Source of the DNA: Desulfobacterales bacterium
GTDB taxonomy: Bacteria > Desulfobacterota > Desulfobacteria > Desulfobacterales > Desulfobacteraceae
Direction of reading: 5' to 3'
Assembly (NCBI GenBank): GCA_022361535.1
Contig: JAKSAU010000258.1
Coordinates: forward strand, 1-10,371
Length of the DNA: 10,371 nt
Both the position numbers and the translations under genes were made by a program. Below, piece by piece: positions 5,170-10,371 of the stretch. Each line of letters begins with the position of its first letter. Position 1 is the first letter of the stretch. Below the pieces are notes generated by a model. The model had not been told where the DNA came from, did no database searches, and saw nothing but the letters and a program-made list of their open reading frames with translations.

Positions 5170-6130
5170 ACTGAACGATAAAGGCTTCACATCCTGGATG
5201 GCAGAACTCTGGGGGCTTGAAAATTTACAGGACTGCCCGGAATACGATATTCAGGGCAGTCCTGAACGATCCTTATCCAGGGCTGTAATTAAAGATGGTC
5301 AAGGAAATCTCTTTGTTTTAGAAAAATTTGCTAAAGCAAAATATGAGATTCGGCTTGGAGTAGCACAGACCCTTGATTATCTTAACCGGAACGGACTTTC
5401 CCGGGCATTATCTCCTGTAAAGACACGTACAGGAGAGTTTCTTCCATTTTTTGGTGATGCCTGTTTCCAAGTGACCTGTTTTCTGGATTCAACAAAATTG
5501 CCTCGACCCCAGTGGCTTGAGTCAGGACAGATCGGGGAAGAGATGGCTGTCTTTTTGATCGATATGCAAAAGGCTGCCAAAGGTATACGCAGGAAAATAA
5601 CTTATCCTGAATTTTCCATTAAAGCGTATATCTATAAACTGTTTCAAGATATGGCAGAGTATCACCCAAAGGCCCACGCCCAATATCTGCCTGTACTAAA
5701 GTTCCTTGAAAAAGAATTCATGGATGTCCACGACAGACTTGTTCTAAAATTTTGCCATGGGGATTACCATCCTTTGAATGTGATCTGGAACGGTCAAAAA
5801 ATCAATGCTGTAATAGATTGGGAGTTTACAGGAATAAAGCCGGATTGTTATGATGCCGCAAACCTTGTCGGCTGTGCAGGTATCGAGCACCCTGAAGGAC
5901 TTGCCATGCCTATGGTCACAAACTTTTTATCATGTCTTAAGCAAGCTGATATCGTCAGTGAAACAGGATGGAAATGGTTTCCTGAATATATATTGGCCCT
6001 CAGGTTTGCCTGGCTGTCCGAGTGGCTAAGAAAAAAAGATGACGAGATGCTTGAGACAGAAGCCGCATATATGGGGATTCTAATTCGCCACATGGAAGAA
6101 TTAAGGGAAATTTGGAACATAAACGAGTAA
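5153..6130 (+). CDS. APH-fold small-molecule kinase (aminoglycoside phosphotransferase family), substrate unknown
   Basis: The 325-residue product (from a TTG start) is a kinase-like fold protein. The catalytic loop is HGDYHPLNVIW (202-212, with H202, D204 and N209), the metal-binding motif is VIDWEF (220-225), and FVLEK (54-58) probably contains the ATP-binding lysine. These are the APH / choline kinase / homoserine kinase signatures. Chromosomal members like this usually phosphorylate a metabolite, and antibiotic resistance should not be assumed. The TTG start overlaps thioredoxin by 17 nt with GGAAG nearby, implying coupled translation. An in-frame ATG at 5198 would give 310 residues without losing a motif, but its upstream site is poor. 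The overlap ties its expression to the flavodoxin/thioredoxin operon. A run of seven T follows the stop codon, with no clear stem before it. Confidence 0.82.
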   Translation: MQDLYELNDKGFTSWMAELWGLENLQDCPEYDIQGSPERSLSRAVIKDGQGNLFVLEKFAKAKYEIRLGVAQTLDYLNRNGLSRALSPVKTRTGEFLPFFGDACFQVTCFLDSTKLPRPQWLESGQIGEEMAVFLIDMQKAAKGIRRKITYPEFSIKAYIYKLFQDMAEYHPKAHAQYLPVLKFLEKEFMDVHDRLVLKFCHGDYHPLNVIWNGQKINAVIDWEFTGIKPDCYDAANLVGCAGIEHPEGLAMPMVTNFLSCLKQADIVSETGWKWFPEYILALRFAWLSEWLRKKDDEMLETEAAYMGILIRHMEELREIWNINE

Positions 6131-6460
6131 TTTTTTTCTTGATTTTTTCTGCCTTGCTTTGATAGTCTCTTTTCAGACTCACTCTCTAACTAACGATTTT
6201 CATTACGGTTACGAAATAGATGCCAGGGGCAGTTGACGCTGTGTTCCTGATGATGCACGATTGTTTGAGACAACAGTGTTTCCTGTTGTGTCATTTGATC
6301 TTTTTGTCGTCCTTTCAATGCGGGATAACGGCGATTTGAGGCGGTGTTCATGAGTTGGAGAGAAAAAAATATGCTGTGGTATGGAGTTTGCAAATTTTAT
6401 GGGCACATGGAACTTGAAGTTTCATGCGACAACCGGGACCAAACCCAGGAGGACTTAAGG
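6131..6460. other. Low-information stretch between the kinase gene and a small ORF
   Basis: About 330 nt lack a convincing gene. The + strand frame that ends at 6685 is open back to a GTG at 6344 and has an in-frame ATG at 6371 behind GGAGAG, so part of this stretch may be the N-terminus of the next gene. On the minus strand a frame of about 53 codons (MNTASNRRYPALKG..., 6351->6190) reads like protein but lacks a ribosome binding site. It could be a gene remnant. A weak stem AGTCT/AGACT at 6164-6179 is too short to call a terminator. Confidence 0.4.
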
Positions 6461-6685
6461 ATGGCTGAATCAATTGTACATCAAAACAAAAGAAGGGCAC
6501 CCAAAAGGGGAAAGACCTCTTTTAATGGTGCGGTTAAGTCCAAGAACGAGATTTACTTCCAAATGGCTTCTTTGTTCCGCGAAGCATCAAAGGGAAAACA
6601 GGAGCTTTCAGGGCAATGGATAGACCGGATTCTAAAGGCACAGCAGGCAAAAATTCCTGGCAAATTTTACCGGGATAATTTATAA
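6461..6685 (+). CDS. Small basic hypothetical protein
   Basis: I do not recognise this family. The 74-residue product from the ATG at 6461 begins MAESIVHQNKRRAPKRGKT. It is rich in Lys and Arg in its first third, followed by a more amphipathic region (IYFQMASLFREA, then QWIDRILKAQQAK). No cysteine pairs, signal peptide or membrane segment are visible. I chose this start because AGGAGG (6448-6453) lies eight bases upstream, the best site in the area. In-frame alternatives at 6350 or 6371 would add 30 to 37 residues. The basic N-terminus would suit nucleic-acid or ribosome binding, but that is speculation. It ends 76 nt before desulfoferrodoxin. Confidence 0.55.
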   Translation: MAESIVHQNKRRAPKRGKTSFNGAVKSKNEIYFQMASLFREASKGKQELSGQWIDRILKAQQAKIPGKFYRDNL

Positions 6686-6733
6686 AAGCGTATCTGGCAG
6701 ATCTTTCTATACAGGCCGGAAACGAACGTTCAA

Positions 6734-6739
6734 TATAAT
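6734..6739 (+). promoter_or_regulatory. Candidate -10 element of the desulfoferrodoxin gene
   Basis: An exact TATAAT lies 22 bases before the ATG at 6762, with AAAGGAG (6747-6753) in between. No good -35 hexamer sits 16-18 bases upstream, so the promoter may need an activator or the match may be chance. The palindrome GAACGTTC (6724-6731) abuts it and could be an operator half. Confidence 0.35.
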
Positions 6740-6761
6740 CTAAGATAAAGGAGTGTTATCA

Positions 6762-7142
6762 ATGGCTGAACAACTGGGGATTTATAAATGTGAGAAATGC
6801 GGCAATATCGTACAGGTTCTTCACGGTGAAAACCCGCCGGTGACCTGTTGCGGCAAACCCATGGAAAGACTTGTGGAAAACACTGTGGATGCTGCCGTGG
6901 AAAAACATGTTCCCGTGGTTGAAAAAATTGAAGGTGGCTATACGGTTAAAGTCGGCAGCACTGCTCATCCCATGACACCTGACCATTGGATTGAATGGAT
7001 TGAGCTGGTTTCATGTGACGGTGCTTACGTTCAGCGCATGATGCTGACGCCTTCTTCTACCCCTGAAGCAACCTTTAAATGTGATGCAGACAAAGTAACC
7101 GCTCTGGCCTATTGTAACCTCCACGGCCTTTGGAAATCGTAA
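6762..7142 (+). CDS. dfx: Desulfoferrodoxin (superoxide reductase)
   Basis: The 126-residue protein has the usual length and both iron centres of class I superoxide reductases. Center I, the desulforedoxin-like FeCys4 site, is C10, C13, C29 and C30 (CEKC...CC). Center II, the catalytic Fe(His)4Cys site, is H49, H69, H75, H121 and C118. The active-site EKHVP (47-51) keeps the glutamate and lysine that guide superoxide. It reduces superoxide to hydrogen peroxide without making oxygen, with rubredoxin as the usual electron donor. The ATG at 6762 has AAAGGAG eight bases upstream. The gene appears monocistronic, or shares a transcript with the small ORF before it, and ends at a clear terminator. 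The convergent rubredoxin / flavodiiron / rubrerythrin-type operon provides both the electron donor and a peroxide sink. Confidence 0.97.
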   Translation: MAEQLGIYKCEKCGNIVQVLHGENPPVTCCGKPMERLVENTVDAAVEKHVPVVEKIEGGYTVKVGSTAHPMTPDHWIEWIELVSCDGAYVQRMMLTPSSTPEATFKCDADKVTALAYCNLHGLWKS

Positions 7143-7185
7143 AATATATATACGGCGAGGGCTGATTATTCAGCCTGCCAAATTA

Positions 7186-7240
7186 AAAACCGCCTGGAAT
7201 CTTATGTGAGAACACTTTGACTCCAGGCGGTTTTATATTT
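7186..7240 (+). terminator. Rho-independent terminator of desulfoferrodoxin
   Basis: AAAACCGCCTGGA (7186-7198) pairs perfectly with TCCAGGCGGTTTT (7222-7234) across a 23-nt loop, followed by an AT-rich ATATTTTA. On the minus strand the stem is followed by TTTTTAATTT, so it may also stop transcripts coming the other way. A smaller stem, GGCTGA with TCAGCC around 7160-7175, lies just before it and has no U-tract. Confidence 0.8.
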
Positions 7241-7510
7241 TATCGCGGTTCTCAAAAATGTGTTTTTATAATGCGGGTAGATTAATTATCGGCAGCACCC
7301 TCAAATGAAGGTATTCAACTTCAGCGCTTGGGCTCGTTTGTTCTAAGAAGGCGGCATCAGGCGGAATTTTCACAAAAAATTCGGCAGCCGCTTCTTAGAA
7401 TAAACGGACTGGTTTTTGTATATGGCTTGCACCTGTTCACCAGGGCCAATCGGAAAGTTTTTGAAAATTGATATTAACTCAGGTCGTTATACATTACAAA
7501 AAATAGAAAA
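7241..7510. other. Convergent intergenic region flanking the inverted repeat
   Basis: No gene is visible between the two terminators. Besides the inverted repeat at 7335-7406 there is a short hairpin, TGAAG...CTTCA (7306-7323), immediately upstream. Together they make 7262-7406 look like one structured element. The remainder (7407-7510) shows nothing I can name. Confidence 0.5.
7335..7406. repeat. Long imperfect inverted repeat of unknown type
   Basis: The arms 7335-7355 and 7387-7406 are reverse complements except for one G/T pair (which can pair as G-U in RNA) and one bulged G. That gives about 20 paired positions. Each arm contains TTCTAAGAA or its complement, itself nearly palindromic. 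Between them a nested stem GAATTTT/AAAATTC (7364-7370 with 7376-7382) closes a CACAA loop, so the whole 72 nt folds as one interrupted hairpin. It lies between two terminators of convergent operons, has no tight U-tract and no coding frame. Candidates are a REP-like or miniature transposable element or a structured RNA. Confidence 0.6.
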
Positions 7511-7545
7511 GCCCCCTGATTTCTAATAGATGATCAGGGGGCCTG
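7504..7545 (-). terminator. Rho-independent terminator of the rubredoxin-flavodiiron-rubrerythrin operon
   Basis: On the minus strand, GCCCCCTGAT (7542-7533) pairs with ATCAGGGGGC (7520-7511) around a 12-nt loop. CTTTTCTATTTTTT follows, a strong U-tract. It lies about 14 nt after the stop codon of the rubrerythrin-type gene. Confidence 0.85.
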
Positions 7546-7556
7546 TTTATATATGC

Positions 7557-8030
7557 TTATTTAAAATCAACCAGTTTAGCAGCCAACAATTTGATGTGGC
7601 TCATTTCTTCTTTGATGATGTCATCTAATTTTGCTTTGCCGGCTTTCTGGGAAACCAACTCTTTCATCCCTAAATAAAATGCAATAGAATCCTTCTCTGC
7701 AGCGATGGCAGAAGTCAAAATTCCTTTCATAGAAGACTCTGGCTGGTCTTTTTCAAAAAAGACCCGGGTGTCGGCCAATGCTTTAAGGTACAGGGCATTT
7801 TCATCTTCGGGGTCAAATGTGGTAACTGCGGTTTCAGCCGTTCCCAGTTCTTTTTGCATGTCGGCAAAGGTTTGCTCATGGCTGTCTTCCATTTCTGCCA
7901 GGCTCAGAAGGAATTGTTTATGAGCGTCTTCATCCACCCTGTTGGCAGCTTCCCTGTAGAATTTGGCACCATTAATCTCGATCTGCTTTGCAATTTCAAA
8001 AATGTCATTCGCGTTGAATTCGTTGCCCAT
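7557..8030 (-). CDS. Rubrerythrin-type ferritin-like diiron protein without a rubredoxin domain
   Basis: The 157-residue four-helix-bundle protein carries the diiron ligands expected of the rubrerythrin family: E18 in the first helix (AKQIEINGAKFY), E48 with H51 in EDSH, E112 in AAEKDSIAFY, and E142 with H145 in EEMSH. The C-terminal rubredoxin domain of classical rubrerythrin is absent; the protein ends at LVDFK. Members of this family reduce hydrogen peroxide using electrons from rubredoxin. Here the encoded rubredoxin, two genes upstream, would be the natural donor, so the missing domain is supplied in trans (inference). GGAGG lies five bases before the ATG. It is the last gene of the operon, 30 nt after the flavodiiron gene, and ends at a strong terminator. 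An iron-storage or sensing role cannot be excluded. Confidence 0.88.
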   Translation of the reverse strand: MGNEFNANDIFEIAKQIEINGAKFYREAANRVDEDAHKQFLLSLAEMEDSHEQTFADMQKELGTAETAVTTFDPEDENALYLKALADTRVFFEKDQPESSMKGILTSAIAAEKDSIAFYLGMKELVSQKAGKAKLDDIIKEEMSHIKLLAAKLVDFK

Positions 8031-8060
8031 TATTTCCTCCTTAAATGTAGAGTTCCTATG

Positions 8061-9260
8061 TTATTGTGATAGTTTTTCTTTCAGGGTTTTTGCAAGCTTT
8101 ACGCCCAACTCAAAACATCTGTCAAGATCTGCATCATCCGGTACATATTGTACTTTAACCCCTGGATCAATAATTTCCAGTTTCATGTCCTCAAATTCTT
8201 TATTCAGAATTTTTACCGCTTCTCCGCTCCAGCCGTAAGAACCGAATGCCGCTGCAATTTTGTTCTGGGGACGCAACCCTTTTACATAGGTCATGACATC
8301 GGCAATAACGGGGAAGATACTATTGTTTAATGTGGGCGAGCCTACGGCAATTGCACCTGCATCAATGATTTCTGTCATGATGTCTGAGCGATGCCATTTC
8401 CTGGTATTCATCAGTCTGACATTGACTTCTTCGGACTCAATACCTGAGGTGATGGCCCGTGCCATCTTGGTGGTGCTTTCCCACATTGAATCAAAAATGA
8501 CAACCGCTTTTTTGGTCGGCTCCTGCCTGGACCATTGGTCATAGGCCTGGATGATCTTAGACGGGTTATCCCGCCAGATAATACCGTGATCCGGGCAGAT
8601 CATGTCGATTTTCAAATTCAGTTTGGCCACATCTTTGAGCAGGGCCTGGACCCTGGGAGAAAAATGGAGCAGGATGTTGGCATAGTATTTTCGTGCATGG
8701 GGCATGATTTCATCCCCAATTTCATCATCAAAAAACTTATCTCCCGCATAATGCTGCCCAAAAGCGTCGCTGGAAAAAAGAATAGCCTGATCCGGCAGAT
8801 AGGTGAACATGGAATCGGGCCAATGGAGCATTCTTGTCTCAAGAAATGAGAAGGTCTTGTCTCCAAGGGTCAGGGTATCTCCTGTTCCAACGACCTTGAA
8901 GTTGTACTCCCGGTTGAAATGGCTTTTCAGGTTTTTGGCTCCCATTTTTGAACAATAAACCGGTTTGTCCTTTCCGATTTTATGAAGGACCTTAGGTATG
9001 GCTCCGGAGTGGTCCATTTCTGTGTGATTGGATATGACGGCATCAATTTTTTTCGGATCGATGATCCTGGAAATGTTCGCCAGCAGTTCATCCCCGAATT
9101 TTTCCTTGACTGTATCGATAAGGATGTTTTGCTCTCCCAGAACTAAAAAGGCATTGTAAGTTGTGCCTTCATAGGTAGAATAGCCGTGAAAGTCCCTGAT
9201 ATCCCAGTCCCTGCAGCCCACAGAAAAAATGTTATCTGCAATTTCAAAGGGTTTGTACAT
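8061..9260 (-). CDS. Flavodiiron protein, rubredoxin:oxygen oxidoreductase (FprA/ROO family)
   Basis: The 399-residue class A flavodiiron protein has an N-terminal metallo-beta-lactamase-like domain and a C-terminal flavodoxin domain starting near residue 250. The diiron ligands match the family pattern closely: H79, E81 and D83 in NHTEMDHSG, H146 in RMLHWPDS, D165 in SSDAFG and H225 in CPDHGIIWR. The flavodoxin domain has a phosphate loop near FDSMWEST (256-263), GSPTLNNS (307-314) and FGSYGWSGEA (339-348). It reduces oxygen to water, or NO to N2O, with electrons from rubredoxin, which is encoded 26 nt upstream. AGGAG lies nine bases before the ATG. Localisation is cytoplasmic: there is no signal peptide. 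Nothing appears truncated. Confidence 0.96.
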   Translation of the reverse strand: MYKPFEIADNIFSVGCRDWDIRDFHGYSTYEGTTYNAFLVLGEQNILIDTVKEKFGDELLANISRIIDPKKIDAVISNHTEMDHSGAIPKVLHKIGKDKPVYCSKMGAKNLKSHFNREYNFKVVGTGDTLTLGDKTFSFLETRMLHWPDSMFTYLPDQAILFSSDAFGQHYAGDKFFDDEIGDEIMPHARKYYANILLHFSPRVQALLKDVAKLNLKIDMICPDHGIIWRDNPSKIIQAYDQWSRQEPTKKAVVIFDSMWESTTKMARAITSGIESEEVNVRLMNTRKWHRSDIMTEIIDAGAIAVGSPTLNNSIFPVIADVMTYVKGLRPQNKIAAAFGSYGWSGEAVKILNKEFEDMKLEIIDPGVKVQYVPDDADLDRCFELGVKLAKTLKEKLSQ

Positions 9261-9286
9261 TTGTTTATTCTCCTGGGGTTTGATCC

Positions 9287-9442
9287 TTAAAGTTTTTCAA
9301 AATCTTCCTGGGCAGCGCCGCAAAGTGGACAGACCCAATCTTCAGGCAGATTATCCCAAGCAGTTCCGGCAGCTACTCCATTGTCAGGGTCGCCTTCGGC
9401 AGGGTCATAAACATATCCGCAGGGGCATTCATATTTATCCAT
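9287..9442 (-). CDS. Rubredoxin with a shortened first knuckle (CPCG)
   Basis: The 51-residue protein starts [18 protein letters not shown], then DNLPEDW and [11 protein letters not shown], an otherwise typical rubredoxin. The iron ligands are C6, C8, C38 and C41. The first knuckle reads C-P-C-G instead of the usual C-x-x-C-G, one residue shorter, while the second keeps C-x-x-C. The ATG at 9440-9442 has GGAGG about eight bases upstream and the frame is clean through TAA. It is the one-electron carrier for the flavodiiron protein encoded 26 nt downstream, and probably also for desulfoferrodoxin and the rubrerythrin-type protein. The knuckle change may shift the iron-site geometry and potential, though related CPC forms may exist in other anaerobes; I cannot check this. 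Confidence 0.95.
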   Translation of the reverse strand: MDKYECPCGYVYDPAEGDPDNGVAAGTAWDNLPEDWVCPLCGAAQEDFEKL

Positions 9443-9500
9443 TTTTTATCCTCCGTTTGGTAAAAAGTGTTATTTTTAAGGTTTTCCTTATATTTTGAAA

Positions 9501-9586
9501 TACTAAAGCATGGTATGCAAAGCCTATGCCATTTTAGTAACCCTTAAAGTGGTTTTAAAATAGGAAATATTGCACAGATAAGGGTT
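9501..9586. promoter_or_regulatory. Dyads in the divergent region upstream of rubredoxin
   Basis: Two inverted repeats lie upstream of the rubredoxin operon. TACTAAA (9501-9507) pairs with TTTAGTA (9533-9539), and the pairing continues inward as ATGG/CCAT after a 2-nt bulge. AACCCTTA (9539-9546) pairs with TAAGGGTT (9579-9586). They sit where operators of a divergent promoter region would be. Neither is followed by a U-tract. I recognise no known regulator site in them. Confidence 0.35.
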
Positions 9587-9605
9587 TCAACTTGTTTGGT
9601 ATTCA

Positions 9606-9611
9606 TATAAT
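9606..9611 (+). promoter_or_regulatory. Candidate -10 element of the SRPBCC-epimerase gene
   Basis: An exact TATAAT lies 45 bases before the ATG at 9657. The upstream hexamer is poor: TTTCAA at 9585-9590 with a 15-base spacer is the best I see. The call therefore rests on the -10 match alone. Confidence 0.3.
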
Positions 9612-9656
9612 ATAAGGCCTGCAAAATCAATAATCATTTACCCCGTAAGGCAGGTC

Positions 9657-10371
9657 ATGAAGGAAAGGATATTTACTAAAAAAACCCTTATCAATGTACC
9701 TGTGGAGGATCTTTTTGCCTGGCATGCCAGAAATGGTGCTATAAACCGGCTGACACCTCCCTGGACGCCGCTCAGTCTGATTTCAAGGAAGGGAGAAGGC
9801 ATTGATAAAGGGGTGCAGGTTAAATTCAAAATGAAAACGCTCGGTGTTCCCATGATATGGGAGGCCGAACATGTGGAATATAAGGAAAACAGGATGTTTC
9901 GTGACTGTCAGACCAAAGGGCCTTTTGCCCTGTGGGAGCACAGTCATTTGTTTCATCCTGAGACCAGCACTTCAACTGTTATGGAGGACAGGGTCCGGTT
10001 CAAACTGCCTTTCAATATTTTCAGCCTGCCTTTTTACGGGTATGCAAAAAAGGAACTGGAACGGATTTTTTCCTACCGCCACCAGGTTTTAAAGCAAGAT
10101 ATGGAAAATCTGGTAGGGCGGGTTCGAAAGCAGCGGATTCTTATTTCCGGCGCATCAGGCACCATTGGCCAAGCCTTGGTGCCTTTTTTGCGGACCTGCG
10201 GACATGAGGTGATACGTCTGGTTCGGGATCCTGATGATACAGCAGAAGATGCCCTGTATTGGGACCCGTACAAGAATATTTTAGATATGAATGCTGCCGG
10301 TCCGATTGATGCTGTTATCAGCCTGAACGGGGTGGACATTTCCAGGGGCAAATGGACAGAGAAACAAAAGA
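9657..10371 (+). CDS. SRPBCC-domain plus TIGR01777-type epimerase (partial at the window end)
   Basis: The first 238 codons are present and the gene continues beyond the window. Residues 1 to about 150 resemble an SRPBCC/START-like ligand-binding domain (IFTKKTLINVPVEDLFAWHA at the start, WEHSHLFHP around 93-101). From residue 160 an SDR-type Rossmann domain begins with ILISGASGTIG (161-171), the NAD(P)-binding glycine motif. VISLNGVDIS (220-229) follows, typical of the TIGR01777 / SDR39U1 (YfcH-like) family. This two-domain order is known in that family. The substrate is unknown. The ATG at 9657 is preceded by AAGG six bases upstream, a modest ribosome binding site. The gene is divergent from the rubredoxin operon. 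A functional link to oxygen defence is not evident. Confidence 0.88.
   Translation, partial: MKERIFTKKTLINVPVEDLFAWHARNGAINRLTPPWTPLSLISRKGEGIDKGVQVKFKMKTLGVPMIWEAEHVEYKENRMFRDCQTKGPFALWEHSHLFHPETSTSTVMEDRVRFKLPFNIFSLPFYGYAKKELERIFSYRHQVLKQDMENLVGRVRKQRILISGASGTIGQALVPFLRTCGHEVIRLVRDPDDTAEDALYWDPYKNILDMNAAGPIDAVISLNGVDISRGKWTEKQK

Noticed and set aside
5153..6130. Antibiotic resistance gene interpretation of the APH-family protein
   Set aside because: The APH fold is shared by many metabolite kinases. The context is a housekeeping redox operon, and no mobile element is nearby.
6164..6179. Possible terminator after the kinase gene (AGTCT/AGACT)
   Set aside because: The stem is 5 bp and not followed by a U-tract. 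The nearby T-run at 6131-6137 has no stem before it.
7335..7406. Integron attC site for the long inverted repeat
   Set aside because: No RYYYAAC / GTTRRRY core sites flank the arms, and there is no gene cassette or integrase in the window.

Overview
The window looks like chromosomal DNA from an anaerobic, sulfate-reducing Desulfobacterota bacterium, most plausibly of the Desulfobacteraceae. That is an inference from gene content: a rubredoxin, a flavodiiron protein, a desulfoferrodoxin and a rubrerythrin-type protein lie together, with a full-length citrate synthase and a ferredoxin-linked thiol reductase. Nearly every gene has a clear AGGAGG-type ribosome binding site. No rRNA, tRNA, CRISPR array, intact insertion sequence or phage gene was seen.

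Layout. (1) 1-116 is the last part of an exonuclease III-type gene on the + strand. It ends at a hairpin terminator shared with a convergent minus-strand block. (2) That block reads 2683->179 as glutaredoxin, a ferredoxin-thioredoxin reductase catalytic subunit overlapping it by 11 nt, citrate synthase, and a membrane protein with an N-terminal rubredoxin-like knuckle. (3) After a 417-nt divergent intergenic region, a + strand block runs 3101->6130. It encodes an FMN-dependent alpha-hydroxy-acid dehydrogenase-family protein with its own N-terminal Cys4 knuckle, a flavodoxin, a zinc-ribbon thioredoxin (Trx2 type) and an APH-fold kinase overlapping the thioredoxin gene. (4) A poorly explained stretch and a small basic ORF (6461-6685) precede desulfoferrodoxin (6762-7142) and its terminator. 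(5) A 414-nt convergent intergenic region holds a long imperfect inverted repeat and a second terminator. (6) The minus-strand operon 9442->7557 encodes rubredoxin, flavodiiron rubredoxin:oxygen oxidoreductase and a rubrerythrin-type ferritin-like protein. (7) A divergent + strand gene from 9657 encodes an SRPBCC plus TIGR01777-type epimerase and runs off the end.

How it fits together. Rubredoxin -> flavodiiron protein reduces oxygen to water, desulfoferrodoxin reduces superoxide, and the rubrerythrin-type protein would remove peroxide. Glutaredoxin with the ferredoxin-linked reductase, together with thioredoxin, would maintain thiols. Flavodoxin and the Cys4-tagged flavoenzyme could supply or accept electrons. 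Read this way, the window is an oxygen-tolerance and thiol-redox island placed around a TCA-cycle enzyme. The individual families are known. The less familiar parts are the Cys4 knuckles added to two unrelated proteins, the shortened CPC knuckle of the rubredoxin, the coupling of the thiol-reductase pair to citrate synthase, and the inverted-repeat element near 7335-7406.
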